A DNA stretch of 64,000 bases from Sodiomyces alkalinus F11 (lineage: Eukaryota > Ascomycota > Sordariomycetes > Glomerellales > Plectosphaerellaceae): positions 1 to 64,000 of the forward strand of contig NW_021167099.1 in NCBI RefSeq assembly GCF_003711515.1, read 5' to 3'. Of this stretch, positions 1 through 13,276 are shown piece by piece. The notes below the pieces were generated by a model. The model saw only the letters and a list, made by a program, of their open reading frames with translations, was not told the DNA's origin and ran no database searches. Made by a program: the position numbers and the translations under genes. Positions within the stretch are counted from its first letter, which is position 1; the number at the start of each line of letters is the position of its first letter.

Positions 1-2590
1 ACCGATAACCACCTATAAGGATACCCTAATTAGACTAGGAATTCGCCGTTTTATAGCTAAGTATATCGCTAATATCGATAAAGTGCTTCTTAACGTAGAG
101 CTAGCTAAAGGCACTATCGTAGGTATTAAAAGCCAGTAGTATTTAAAAGTAGCCACTATCGTAGGCTACGTCTATAGCACTAATAGTTATTCTCCTAAGT
201 AGGCTAAGATAGCGAAGGTCCGAGAGTAGGAGAGGTATAGCACGGTTTCTAATATTCGTTTATTCCTCGGTCTCGCCACCTTTTATAGAGTCTAGATGTA
301 TAAGTTTGCTATTATCGCTAAATGCCTAACTAACCTACTACGGAAGAATACTGCCTTTAAGTAGGAGGAGCCTTAATAATACGCTATAGACGCCCTTAAG
401 AAAGCCCTTACTACTACCCCTATCCTAATTACTATCTAGTACGGCGAAGGCGTAGGAGTTATCTATATTATCGTCGACGCTAGTATAGATAGATAGGGTA
501 GAATCCTCGGATAGTACGTTAAGGATAAAAGAGCCGTGGTATAGTATAAAAGCGGACGCTAGTCTCCTATAAAGAGGGTCTATAACGCTAGTAAGCTAAA
601 GCTAAGGGGAGTCCTAAAGACCCTTTAGTGCCTACGTAACTACCTTTATAGGGTTTACTTTATCCTTAAGACCGATACCCAAGCCCTTTTATCCTAGTTA
701 AAAGGATCTACTACTAATCTCCTTAATGCCCTAATCACCCGATAGCTTACCTGGATCCGGCTCTTCGATTTCGACGTTAAGTATATTAAAGAATCTAAGA
801 ATACTATAGCCGATAAACTCTCCCGGATACCCGGAACACTCTCTAATTAAATTAACAACGATATCAAAGGAGACCTAAATAACTTTATAGACGATAGAAT
901 CTTTCTCACGGAAGCCGAGAAGTAGTTTAACGACCCTACCTTAGCTAACGATATCCTCGATAAGGACCTTACCTAGAGTCAGTTTTCCCGATAAGTAACC
1001 ACCTTCTTAATAACCTTTCGCGTGCTTAGAGGAATAGATTCTAAGGAAGCCCGCAGAGTTAAAGATAGAGCCACCCGTGTATTTCTTAAGGATAGACTGC
1101 TATAGACCCGAGTAACTAAAGCCGATTCGACCCCTAAACGCTGCATTAACGATAAAGATACCTAGGTTAACCTAATTAGGATAGCCCACGATAAATCCGG
1201 ATACTAAGGAAGACAGGGCACTTACTATCGCCTCGCCGCTAACTACTTCTAGGATAGTATCTACAAGAGCGTTTAGAGGTTTATCGAGTCCTATTCTAAA
1301 TACTAGGCCCGCCGTAGCCGTTCCTAGGAGGACCCCCTAATCGTAATAAGCCTGCCTAAGGCCGCCCTCCCTTTTACCTAGGTCTGCCTAAACGTTTAAT
1401 ATCTCTAAGGATAGTATCTCGTGGAGGCCCGCTATATATTTATAGGTTAGGTTAAGGCCCGACTACTAAAGAAGAACACGTCTAAGGCTATTGCCTTATT
1501 CCTATAGGAAGATATAATCTATAGGTATAGGCTTTATATAATCCTCCTTATAGATAAAGGTCTAAAGAATAAGGGTTATATAATTAAGCTAAACCGTCGC
1601 TATGGGACTACTTAAAAGCTCGCCTCGGCCTACTACCCCCGCGCTAATAGCCTTAACGAGGTTAGGTATAAGGCTATTACCCACGCTCTATTTATCTAGT
1701 CGAAGCTTTACCCTAGAACCCTTCACGAGATCCTCCCGATAGTCCTTTTCGCTAACCGTATAACGGTAAGAGCTTCTACTAGCCGAACCCCTTTCTTCCA
1801 TCTATATAGCTATAAGGCTATTACCCCGATTAAGACGACCTACCTAACCTAAAGAGTACTAGACTAGGGCCGCGTTAAAACCCCTAAGGATAAGATAATA
1901 CTTCGGTTAAGGGCTTTTACCTAGCTTAATACTAACCGATAAGCTACTATTACTATAATCACTAAATAATAAGGGCGACGGATAGCCTATATTAACGCTA
2001 GCCGTGCCCGGGTACTCCGTAAGTAAAGGCTATAAGTTAAGGACCTTATACTAGTTCACGATACTAAGAAAGCTATCGATATAAGCCGTAAAGCTAAGCT
2101 CGACTACCGCTAGAACGGCCTATATCGTATCCGGAAGGCTAATCACGATAATAAGTCCTTTATCCTTAAGACTCTTATTAGGGAAGAACTAAAAGGGATT
2201 ACTTTTACCGCTAACCACCTAAAGAAGTTTATCTAAAACGACGATAGGCACTAGGAGCCTAAGGACTAGACTATACTTAAATAGGACTATAGCGAAGAGC
2301 TTAAGATTATATACCCTGCCCGAGGAGCGCCTATTACCGAAGAAATTACCGAAGCACCCTTTTACCTGGCGAGGACCCTAAGGAAGATACTAGGGCCGAG
2401 GATAACGTTAGTTCCCTTGATTATACTATTAACGATATTTTACGCCACTCCGAGAGACTAAAAGAGTTATTAGGGGAGTATTATAAGAAGCTAGAGGAAT
2501 AGTTAAAAAAGGTAAGAGAGTCTAGTACCGTCGAGGTAGAGATTCTATAGGGCCTAGATTTTAACCCGAGTAAGTACGAGGATTATACTA
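1..2590 (+). mobile_element. Gypsy-type LTR retrotransposon pol fragment, RIP-degraded, cut by window edge
   Basis: Reading + with stops ignored, about 260-850 gives the end of a reverse transcriptase (FLGLATFYR-like), then an RNase H-like start (DASID) near 475 and the Gypsy hallmark 'DVKYIKESKNTIADKLSRIP' near 770-840. An integrase core follows at about 1440-1870. It has a DKGLENKG-like block, with Asp at 1553-1555, and Glu at 1658-1660 in a 'NSLNEVRYKAI' block, close to the DDE spacing of this family. A basic C-terminal domain runs to about 2240, and a further tail of uncertain nature continues to about 2590. The 5' half lies outside the window and I did not identify its LTR. Every broken codon I checked is explained by CAA/CAG to TAA/TAG or TGG to TAG, so it is a RIP-killed copy. 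Confidence 0.8.
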
Positions 2591-2631
2591 GTGAGCTGTA
2601 TTTTATTCTTTATTATTATTTTCCCTGATTT

Positions 2632-2690
2632 CCTTTTTTCCTTTTTTCCTTTTTTCCTTTTTTTCTTTTTTTTTTTCTTAAAAAGCCTGC
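2632..2690 (+). repeat. Pyrimidine-rich (C)CTTTTTT tract
   Basis: An imperfect run of CCTTTTTT-like units just after the Gypsy pol fragment. It is low-complexity sequence, possibly derived from the 3' end of the element. Confidence 0.7.
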
Positions 2691-5600
2691 ACTTGCTAGG
2701 AGGCTAGCGTGTAGTCTTAGGGCCGAGGGTAAATAGAGCTAAGTCTTTTATCCACCCAGAGTCGTGATATACGCTGGTATAAAGGGCGTAAACCTATAAA
2801 TAATCTTCCTAACTATTATCCTAGTCCGTTTCTTTTTTAAACTTTTTCCTTTATTACCCTAACCTAAGATACTATAAACCTATCTAGACTTATTTCCCTC
2901 GATTAGAAGACTTTTCCCTATATTTATTATGTATTATATATATAAGTAAGCCTAACTACGTGGACGTTATAGAGATATACTACTATATACTCTCTTTTCT
3001 ATAATAAGTATAGGTTTCTTTTATTATAATCTTAAGTTCTTTCCTTTTATTCCCCTAATCACCGTATAATGTATCGGACCTAAGCTAAATTACACCTGGT
3101 TTAGTATAAGCTGCCTATTCTGCGGAAGGGAGTTATAGTCGGGAATAACTAGTATAGAGACAGTTACTAAGAGTATAATATAATCAAGAGAAATACCATT
3201 AAAGGCTATAAGCCGTAAACCGTAAATCCCTCCTTTACTAACCCTAGTACTAGTAACTTATTAGGTTATTACGTTAATCTTAAAGGCCGATTTTAGAAGT
3301 ATAAAAGCCACCCCCTTCCTACTACTTAAAGCCCCCTTTTCCTAATCTCTATTACTACTCGCTCTCCCTATAACTAATATTATACCCCTATTCCCCTAAC
3401 CACACCTATATATACGACCCTTAAGCCTACTATACGTAAGTTCCTCGTCCGGAAAGAAAAGACTAATACTATACCTGTTACTAGAAGAGTAAGTTTAAGA
3501 TACTAAATCAACGGCGTTAAGAGCCCCGCTAGAAAAACCCCTAACAAAGAAAAACGTAATATCACGACGACGACGGCGGTAATAATAATAAAAACCGGAA
3601 AACCCGGGGATTCCTTAGTTTTATTAGCCTGATTAAGCGATTACCGGCCGCTGCCTATAAATCTTATTCTTCTTATAAGGGCTCTATCGGTAGATAGGCC
3701 TATAGAGTCTAGCCCTATTAGAGTAGAAAATGGATCTTCGTGAAAAAAAGAAAAAGAGAAGAAGATAAGCTATAAAATAACCTCCTTTTATACCTATCTT
3801 CCCCTAATCTTACTACCCTACCCTACTTTCCTACGTAACGACTCTCTCTTACCCCTAACTACACTAGAGGCTTAGACTCGGAAGCTTATGTCGTTATAAT
3901 TCACTACCTATTACCCGATCCCTTCTAATTTCTCGGTCTTAGCTACCCTATTAGCTATAACTACACTCCTATTCCCCTAATTACCGCGAAAGACACTTAT
4001 TTCTCCCCCTTCTTTACTCCTAAACCGGTCCTTCTTTATAGTCCTTATACTCGGGGATATACACCTCGATTTCTCTATACTAGATATAAGCCCCTATAGG
4101 AAGAGAAATCCGATAATATTTAATAGTCTCCCCCTTCTAATACTAGGCGCTATGCTTAACCCGTTAGTAGTGGTTATCTAGTTTAGTCTGATACCGATAT
4201 ATTAGAGCTAGAACTATAGCCGGAATACTATCTCGAGCTAGGAGATCTTAACCTCCCGAAGTATCGCGCTACTAGCGAGCCACCTATTAATAAATAGCCT
4301 TTATATTAATAATATAAACGCCACGCCGAGGGGACTATAAAGGTCGGTAACGGTTATTATAAATCGACTAAGGCAGCACTATACTCCACTTAGGAGAAGG
4401 ATCGGGATAACTAACGCCCGGATATTTATCGTCTCGCTAGGATACCTCCTAATCACCCTACTAGAATTATCCTCGGAGGATATCGTGACGATATATATAA
4501 GCAGACTCGTGAAATTAATAGTTAGTATAGTCCGGGAATTCTTCGCTCCCCTAAATCGACACGTACTCGAAGAAGGGGTATAGGATCTTATTATTAACCC
4601 GATTAGTTATAGCTATCTAAGGTTCCTTATAGTACTAGTAGAGAACCTTATTAACTATACTATATACCTGGATTAAAAGTGCCCTGGTAGTATAAGGCCG
4701 CGAGACGATCTTTATAAGATACTCTCTCTAAGGACCCGCTATATCCTTCGCTATAAAGATTCGACGATAAAAAAAAGGGGAGCCGTTATTAGCCTTTATC
4801 TTTATAAATAAGCCAGCCTCGACGTCCCTAAGATTAAGAAAAGTATCCTAGACCCGCTTAGTAATAGCCGCCTTACTTTCTCCGGGGATTAATAACTATA
4901 GGAAGTCCAGCTCGATGTATAATAAGCCACCCTTACTACCCACCTTATACTAGCCGAGATAAGAGTTCACCTATAGGGTTTATTAGTCTTTATATAGCCT
5001 AATTAGGGTAACCTATATATAGAATCGATAAAAACTTACTACTATATCCACGGGGGTTACTCCGAAGGAGTATTCCTTACGGGCCCTAAGGGGTAAATAA
5101 GCCGCGGGCCAGAACCACGGCGTTAGTTTAATAGACTATTAATAAGTAACGGCCTTCTTCCTTTTATAAGACTCGGTCTCGTCGAGTATACTAATTAGCC
5201 GTTTAGTCGCTATTATTACTATTATTAGTTATTATAAGTGTAAGTAGCGGTTAGGTTCGTATTTACCTTAATATTATAATAGGAAAAGAGGAAGAAGAGG
5301 AGGGATACCACTAGAAAGCTCGCCTTTGATACTTAAGGGATCGAGCGATTAAGGGAGGCTATAAGCCTTATTACTACTATAAATTATAAAGGCGGCTATT
5401 TAGTTAAAGTAGTTATAAAGGAGCCTTTGCCTGCTACGGCTTAAAGGAGGAGTGATTAACTATTTCCCCTTTTAGATCCCTTATCCCTAAGTCACGGCTA
5501 CGCTTATAACTAAATAACGCAGGAGCTATTTCGTCTAATCTTTTCGACTAATTAGAGCCTAGATTTTAACGTCTTTTTCCTAATCGGGAACCTTCCTGCC

Positions 5601-6057
5601 GAGTTAAAGAAGTCACTATCGCTATAACTAAGGCACGCCTCCTTTAACTAAGCGAAAGACTCCTTTATAGGTAGTAGCTAAATAGTAACACCTGCTATAA
5701 AGGAATCCTTAAGGTAAAGACTATTACGGAAAAAGGCACTTTCGAGCTTATTAAAGGCGGATAAATACCCCTTAGCCTTAAGCTTTAAGGGTCTTTTTTC
5801 CTCTCTCTTCTACTCCTTAGTTTTCGACTAGCCCTTCGCTCTTGGATATCACCCGTAACCACTAACCGCTATTTCACTCCGATAGCTTTTCCTATTTCTT
5901 TTTAACTATTTTTCGACGTCCCTAAAGTCTAATTAGGGTAACCAGCTATAGTTTACGCTCTTACCGGCCTTTATTCCTCTCCCCCCCCCTCTCTCTCTCT
6001 CCCGCCGCGCACGCCGCCCTCGCTATAACTAACTACTAGGCTACTACCCCCGTGGGG
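2691..6057. other. RIP-mutated sequence without recognised coding domains
   Basis: The stretch has the same TpA-rich, CpG-keeping composition as its neighbours. A minus-strand reading at about 4780-4950 looks weakly protein-like, but I recognise no domain. A short C-run followed by a CT microsatellite lies at about 5983-6003. I found no LTR pair. It may hold untranslated parts of the flanking elements or older decayed repeats. Confidence 0.5.
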
Positions 6058-7985
6058 AACTTACTTAAGCGCTATATTCACCCTAAGGCACGCGCCGTTA
6101 TTAATTCTTGTACTAGAGGTCGTATAGAATATATCCTTAAGAAGAGTAGATAGGCTTTCCCCTCGATAGGTCTCCCTTACCGCTTATTCGACGTATCCGA
6201 TAACGACCCCCTTTTCTTTAGGTTTACGGCAGGCAGCGTAGAGGAATAATAAGTAATTTAATAGCTCCTAGGATCTATAAAGGGAGAGTATATAGGCGGA
6301 GAAGTTATAGATAATATAACCCCGTTAACCCCCCTAGTAAAGATTCGTGGAGATAGTATCGTGGCTACCCGTATAGCCTTACTAGCTGCGTAAAGAGTGT
6401 ATAGTAACCTCTTTAAGGGTAAGTGGTTATAAAAGTCTATTATAGAAGACCTAATTAGGGTAATAATCACTAGATAGATCGGGGATACTAGGCCTAAGGC
6501 CTGGATTAATAATATTAACTTGTAGGGCTACGACGCTAAGAAGAAGAGGTTTAATTATCTAGATGTAAGCGAGAGAAATCTTTTTAGAATCGCGATATCC
6601 CGGCTAATTCCCTTTATATACTTTATTAGAGGTAACCACTTTATTAGCATAATCTTAGATTAGGAGACTTAGGTTATATACGTATACGATAGTATATAGC
6701 ATAATAGGGGAGCTAAGAAGCGTCTATTAGAAAGCTTCCGAGGAGCTATAAGTTAGCTACGGTATATTAAGGCTCCTAAAGAGGCTATAGATAGCCTAGT
6801 CAGGAAGTTCTATATTATCCTAGGCCCTTAATAGGAGGACGAGTACTCATATAGTCTATTCGTTAGTAAATAGATCCGTTACGTTATTTAGGAGGGATAC
6901 TTATTCCCTACCTTATCTCGGTTATACCGCTTATAAGATAGCTGCTATTATATTAATAACGCCACTAGTTATACCACGCATATTAAGCATAGCTAGTTAA
7001 GCTACGCAGGTCAGCTCTTCAGCTTCGGTTACTAAGCTAAGCTAGCTCTTAGATAGTCTACCCTATCCCCTAACCCCGCTCCTACCACCGCTCCCGTCGT
7101 AACCCCCTCAAACGATCCGCCTAAGATAACTAGTTTCACGCCTATTAATAAGAAGTAGAAGCCTATTAATCCACCTAAAGGGCTAAAGACCCCGAAAGCT
7201 CCTAAGACGCCTAAAACCCCTTAACTAACTAAACTAAAGTCTTATTCCCCTAATTAGGGGATAACCGAGGAATAGACGATCGGTGAAGGTGATAACGATA
7301 CGTTCCCAGAGCTAAATACCCTTAGACTTAATACTCCTAAGAAAGCTGCCGAGGGGAGTCCGGCCCCGACTACCGAATTAGTCCCTATTACGCCGCCTTC
7401 GTAAGCCCCTAAAGCTTAAGGCCCTACCAGTTCCCTTAAATAGAAGGTAGCTAAGCTAAAGAAAGAGTCGAAGCCGTAGCTATAGTAACTAGCCCTAGTT
7501 AAGATTAGCTTGGCTATTAGTTACTACACGTATAAGGGAGAGGACCTCGTTAATTTTACCGTAAGAATAGATATATAAAGTAAGTAGGAAAAGGATCAGG
7601 CGTACTAAGGCCGCGGTCTAGAGATATCCTATAGCCTGCTATTCTATAGGTTAATCGAGATAAAGAACGTGCCGTTTAGACCGAGTAACTATAGCCGGGA
7701 GGATTAGGTCTAGTCGTTTAATAACCCCTATAGAGCCGCCTTATAGGATACCGCTGCTAATAGTAGTAAGTATCTCCCGCTATCGCGAGTAATAGAATAA
7801 GGAGGCTAGCGTTATTATAATACAGCTATCGAGTAGGAGGCAGATAAAGCTGCTACTAATCAGGAAGCTAAGAAGGCTAGCGAGCCTAACTATATAGTCG
7901 GAGGAAGAACGTTACGAAAGCGTAAGTAGAGGTATATATAGATGATTAGATAAGAGACGTCTTAAGGATATAGCCGATAAAGATA
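6058..7985 (+). pseudogene. RIP-degraded Ulp1/SENP-like (C48) cysteine protease ORF
   Basis: One + frame runs about 640 codons and is broken almost only by TAA/TAG. At 6601-6900 it shows a C48-like core: 'GNHFISIILD' (catalytic His), then about 18 residues on 'VIYVYDSI' (catalytic Asp), and 'EDEYSYSLFV', where the family has a Gln-Asp-x-Cys-Gly/Ser-x-Phe block. The catalytic Cys position reads Tyr (TAT), as expected from TGT to TAT by RIP. A Pro/Lys/Thr-rich linker (about 7060-7260) and an unrecognised basic C-terminal region follow. Ulp1-like proteases are known cargo of several eukaryotic DNA transposons, so I infer that this is a transposon ORF and not the host SUMO protease. No transposase or terminal repeat could be tied to it. 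Confidence 0.6.
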
Positions 7986-8990
7986 GTAAGGGAACGGTAT
8001 ATACGGAGGAACTAGAACTAAGAGGATCCTTAATCAGGTATACGTGGAGGACGGGGTAATTAGAGAAATAAGGGTATACGATAGCTCTTTACTTAGTTTA
8101 TTTGCTTATATCTGCTTATTTTTAGGAGTCGTCTACGTTACGAGGGCGTAAACGAGATAACTAGGGCCGTATTATAACCGCGCAGATACGGCTTTAGAGT
8201 GGTTTAATAGGTGGTCATGTAACCCCCTTTTTAAGGCTACGGGGTCTACCTCCTATATATATATTAAGGATAGGCGCCGGATATCCCTATCGAGGGACTA
8301 TTATATAATTATTATCCTCTTTTATAATTACTTATTCCACGTTTAAGGTATCTTTCCAGTTTAACTTGCGTTGCCCTAATCAGAATAGTGACTACCGATC
8401 TACTTCTTCGCTAAAAGTTATAGTGGTGTTGGTTATATTTTAGTTATGCATCGTGGTTTTACTAGACTAACCTCTTTATCTAATCTTTATCTTAACGATC
8501 TGGTGCCACTACGTCTTCATCCAGTTACATTATATTTCCCGAGATAGCCTCCCGGGATATACTTCCGGTGGCTGCCGCCGGGGCCATGGATTCGCAGGGT
8601 ATTATCAACTGTCGTTATAACGCTATAGGCGTAGACCTTTTGAACCGTAATTTAGTTAGCGGAGTCCTATTCAATATATATATATTAGGGGCATAACGGC
8701 CAGCATTAAATACTATAATCTAATAGTCTCTTTTCCAGCTATCTCCTTACCGAATTTGTCGCGCTCCTTTATTTAATAGGAGCCGTATAGCCGTAGCTAT
8801 AGGGGTATCGTAGCACCGTGTTCCGTTATCCTGGAACCCTATAGCTATAGGGGTATCACGGTTTCCTAATATAACGGCTGCTATTAGCGCTATAACCGAC
8901 GGCGGGGTTACTAATAGGGTAGGAAGTCATAGATCGGGCGGATATAGACGGTGATTAGGCGCTATACCGGCTAAATCACACTATTCGTGA
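7986..8990. other. Unassigned repeat-derived sequence
   Basis: I see no supported gene. Parts (about 8340-8640) keep more CA/TG than their surroundings and could be an LTR or the edge of an element. At about 8770-8870 the motif TAGCTATAGGGGTATC occurs twice, about 60 bp apart, each followed by a similar CACGGTTTCC/CACCGTGTTCC string, so a short degenerate direct repeat is present. Confidence 0.4.
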
Positions 8991-8999
8991 CCTATATCT

Positions 9000-11960
9000 T
9001 ATCCTGATTAACTTAAGATAGCCTCCTCCACCCCCTTATGGCCAGGCATTACGGACTATAACCTTAACGGTAAAGCCGTCGAGGAAGGGGATCCGGGGGC
9101 GTTTATCCCCGGATCTAATAATTCAAAATAAGCAGTTATATAAAGGGGGAGGTCCTTAGCTTATACGTCCGTAAACGGCTATAAATCTCTAGCCCTCTCC
9201 TGCTTGATCTAACTAATTAGGTCTTCTAATTACTCCTTAGTTAATTAACGGAGGTCGTCCTTAAAGGTAGCAATATCGCCGTTAAAGAAGGCGCGTTCGT
9301 TAAAATCCACATCGCGCGTTCGAATAACGCGGTTATAGCGGCGCAGGCTAGGCACCCAGATACGGAAGATATTAGTGGAATCGTAGCCGACAAGGTAGCC
9401 GATATATACGCGGGGAGCGATACGATTTAACAGCTTATTAGCCGCCTTTTAGGCGTCCTTTATCATCGCGCACGCCTTACAGCTATAGGCTCGAAGGTAT
9501 AACAAAATCGGCTTCTTTTTAAAGAGGACCTCGTATAGCGTTTTCTAATCCTTATTATTATACTACCTTCGTGGCGTTCGGTTATAGACGTACGCGGCCG
9601 TGGGAATAGCCTTAGGCTATATAAACGGCGGTAGTTTTACGTGGATATTCATTGTATAACCCTTCAAAATAACCACGGCAGCAGCGCGTTCGGTACCCCC
9701 GTTCTAGGCTTAAGTATTAGTAGCAGAAGCCTCTAAAAGGATACTCTTTTCACGCAGGAATTAGGTGATATCGTGGGATTAAGTTAGCTTATTATTAGAT
9801 TCGAAAACGCGTACCTTATAGCCTAACTAGCGGTCCATCTAGGCGAGGAATTCCTTAATTATTACGAGGATATCCACTGCTAGCTTACTCTTTATAACGT
9901 AGGTGGCCGTAAAGCCACTATAACAGTCGGTGAAAAATATAAACCGTGACTCTCCGTTAGATATTCGGTTAAAATCCGTGAAATTAATCGCCCACCGCTC
10001 CCCTATAGAAACAGGTGCGTTACAAGGGTGCCTACTAATATACCGCTTTATCTTTATAAGCTCGCAGGCCTCGCAGTCAATAGTTATTAGTCCCTTAACT
10101 TTAACCCCCTACGTCTACTCTTCTAGGTACCGAAGTAGTTTAGGGCCTACGTGCCCTAGCCGTAGATGCTATAGGATACCCTCTATAGTGCTTAGATATC
10201 GTATTATCGATTTATAGACGGCTTTTCGGGTGGCAGGAGAAGAAGAAGAGCCTAGAAAAGTAGCCGTAGATCGGTTAGAGGGCATGTATTTAATAATGGT
10301 TCAATCGAAGCGGTGACTTAGCTAGTTTAGTATAGATCTATCAGAACGCCGAATACAGCTATTTAGTGGCTTCTAATCCTACTAGTATCCTCGAAGATAT
10401 AGGCGTTAGTTCGAGATTACATTACAGGTAGAATCCTCGTAGTATACGACGTTTAACAGTCTAGAATCGAGGCCTCCTATTAGTCCGTTTAATCTCACGG
10501 TCACGTTACCGTAACCTTTAATAGGCAGGGATAAACTGCCTACGACCACGTAGTCTCCCGGCGTAGTGGGTATAAAATTAGAAAAACGGGAAAAATCGTT
10601 AAATATATAAATAGTAGCGCCGGAATTAAGGATAGCAGAGGTTCGAAGAGGGTAACTAGTAGCAGTGCCAGCCGTAAAGGTAGCGGCGTGGGAGACGCCG
10701 CTACAGACGCTACTATAGTCAAGTCACGCCTCTTCAAGCTATATATAGTCCCGGCTTATATCCTTCTTCACCTTCTTTACGGCGCGCAGTTCTTCCACTT
10801 CCGCGCCCAGCGAGGGGTCGTATTTAAGGATCCGTTAGACGGTTATTTTAGTGCTCTCGAAGGGTGTCTAATCGTTATATACCGTATCCGGGAATAAATA
10901 GAAGCAGGCGTTAATATCGTGGCTAGGTATAGCGTATACGCGGTAGATCTAACCTCTTTACAGAGCAGATTAGCGGCGTTTAGAAGAGGAACGGTTAGCT
11001 AAAGCAGGTAAAGCAGCTAAAGCAGCTAAAGGTATGGCTATAGATACCGTGGCAGTAGGATTCTTCGCTTTATTCTTCCCACGGCCGCCCTTCTTATGGG
11101 GCTTAGCCGTGGCCTCTAAGGTATCTTTACCCTCTTCGCTTCCGGTATATAGTATAGGGAATACTATAGCGCGGTGGCTACCGCGTTTTCCTTAGTTTTT
11201 AAGTCTAGTATTAACATACTTCTAACCAAGGGTATAAAGGTCTTCGGGTACTACTACCTAGTTATCCACTAGGTAACCCTTGGCCTTAGTCTAATCGCGG
11301 CCGGTATAGGGGCGTATACCTCTAAAGAAGTCTATAATTTATATATACGTGGCGGGCTTCGAACCGGCATCTTCACAGCTTTATAGTAGCAGCTACCACT
11401 TATCCAACCACTCCCCGAGCTTCTTAAGGCTATTCGCAGGATAATAAGCATACTCGATATACTCTTCGTGGGTATCGGTTTAGCGAGTAGCCAGGTACTA
11501 ATCCGTATCGCGTTTAACGGCTTTATATACCTCGCGAGGTATACCTCCTCGTAGCAGTTATCTACGGCTTTAGTCGATAGTATTAACCTGCTAGGTTAGC
11601 ATAGCGTTAATCCCTTTTAGGTAGCTATCGTATTATGCTTATAGAATCTTCTAGCGCGCGATTTCGACGTTGTACGCCTTCTGGCCGGCGTCCGTTAGGT
11701 CGAGATATTATGTAGGCGTACGCCTAGGTATTATAAAGGGGAAAAAGCCGTAATCCGGTATTATAGGCTCCTCGGGGGACTAAGTCGGATCGACTAGGCG
11801 GAGAAACCTCCACACGTTATTATAGGTGGTAACCGATTCGTACAGGCGTTGCTGGAGCTCTTAATCCTTATAGGCTTTATACGTAATAGGGCTAAGATAC
11901 GATATCTTAATGGTTATTTATAGATTAACACGCTATATCGGCGTAGCTAGATAGCTTCTC
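9000..11960 (-). mobile_element. Copia-type LTR retrotransposon, RIP-degraded, lacking RT
   Basis: Read on the minus strand from right to left it gives a Copia gag (about 11,960-10,800), then a protease with 'ILNSGATIYIFNDFSRF' (about 10,640-10,560; DSGA has become NSGA). A GAG-pre-integrase region and an integrase core follow at about 10,130-9,300, including 'RWAINFTDFNR', 'FTDCYSGF' and 'GTERAAAVVILKGYTMN'. After the integrase the frame fades near 9,000 and I cannot find reverse transcriptase or RNase H, so the 3' half appears deleted. Stops are the usual RIP products. No convincing LTR pair was found; the less-mutated 11,990-12,300 may be leader or LTR remnant. Confidence 0.75.
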
Positions 11961-12419
11961 AAATCGGTAGTAGTGGTAAAGGTAAAAAGGTAGGTGTTTC
12001 ACTTAGCAAGTAAGATTCTTAATTATCAGATAAAGCGTAGTCAAAATCGTCACCAAATAGGTCAAAATTAATTAAGGCAATTATATACAATTATAACTAT
12101 CTCAGACCGTCAGGGAAACGCTACCACCGTATTTTATATAGTGCAGATTCTGCAAGCGTCCATCCGGATTATACCCTTAGCAATCCGGCCTATTACGTAA
12201 CCGAAAAGACTATAGTCTGTTCGACATTAGTAGGTTAGCGCGTGTACAAACTAATATAACTGGCCAGTGACCCATATAATCTATATAGGTAGCAGTACTT
12301 AAATAACATAAAATAACTATACTATTTTCTAAGTATATATACTACTATATTTTTTTTTACCACACCACCATTATAACTATCACGACTAATAGTCGGTATC
12401 TTCTCTATTCCTCTTAATA
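11961..12419. other. Spacer between Copia and mariner relics
   Basis: No coding signal. It contains a less mutated part (about 12,000-12,290) and a T-run near 12,350. It may be the 5' end of the Copia element and/or the terminal part of the mariner relic. Confidence 0.35.
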
Positions 12420-13262
12420 ACCTAATATAGGCGGGCGGGTCTTATACGGATAATTAACTCTAGGAAATTAGGATTAACTGCTTCCCAGGTAGCCTTAATA
12501 GCTACCTTTAGTTCCTTACTACCTATCCACTAAAGCTAGGGATATTAGAACTCGATCCAGCTCTTTATAACGAACTATACGTGCTCTATAGGAGCGAGGT
12601 CAGGGGAGTAGGGGAGGTTATCTATTAAGATAATATTATAGTCTCGAAGCCACCTCTTTACCTTTAAGGATCTATAAGAGGGGGCACCGTTATACTACTA
12701 TATCCTATACAGCAGACGCTCTTCTATAAAGCTATTAATCTTCGGGCAGATAAACTCGACGAATCTATACCCGTCCACGCCTCTATACTCCTTAGGCCAG
12801 ATATAATAGGGCCCTTTTATACGCCCTATAATATAACCCCAGAATATATATCCCTTAGGGTTCCTCCGAAGTAGTGGGAAGTCTTTAGGGCGTTCTATAT
12901 TATAAACTATTACCAACTGCTTCTAAAGGAGGTCGTTTATAGCCTAGGTCTCGTCGGCTATAACGATAGCATTATTAACCTAATCTTCTAGGGTTAGAAG
13001 TAACTCTAGTATATCCTTAGCGAAAGAGACACGCTTCTATTTATAAACCTCTTAGAGATAGATACGTCGAGGGCGGATACGACGTTTATACCTAAGCTAC
13101 CTTATTATAGACTATATAGCGGTATCACTACATAGTGTAAGACTAGATATAAGCTATTGTAGGTCTCCCTACGCGGCTATACGATAAAGACGGTCTTCCT
13201 AAAGCTAGTCGTGAATCCGATACCGAAAAAGCGTATTAATCTTCTTCTTCCTAGGCCTTAAC
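12420..13262 (-). pseudogene. Tc1/mariner-type DDE transposase relic
   Basis: The minus-strand reading shows an N-terminal helix-turn-helix-like part (about 13,250-13,000) and then a DDE core. A 72-residue open stretch at 12,698-12,916 contains 'GYIFWGYIIGRIKGP'. It continues into 'QYNGAPSYRS' (family: QxDxAPxHxS) and 'LPYSPDLAPIEHV' with a stop where Trp is expected, the classic Tc1 C-terminal block. The second catalytic position reads Asn and the conserved His reads Tyr; both fit RIP (TGAC to TAAC, CAT to TAT). Terminal inverted repeats were not identified. The chromovirus LTR starts 14 bp to the right, so that element may have inserted into this one. Confidence 0.7.
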
Positions 13263-13276
13263 TTCTAAGGGGTAGC

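Noticed and set aside
11339..11430. tRNA-like sequence on the minus strand (GGTTCGAAGCC T-loop, A-box-like D arm)
   Set aside because: The T stem has a mismatch and no good acceptor stem forms. The same bases read through in the Copia gag frame ('GEWLDKWQLLL', then 'SCEDAGSKPATYI'), so the likeness is probably chance.
7986..12300. LTR pair for the truncated Copia element
   Set aside because: Comparing about 8,200-8,700 with 11,990-12,300 by eye gave no convincing alignment.
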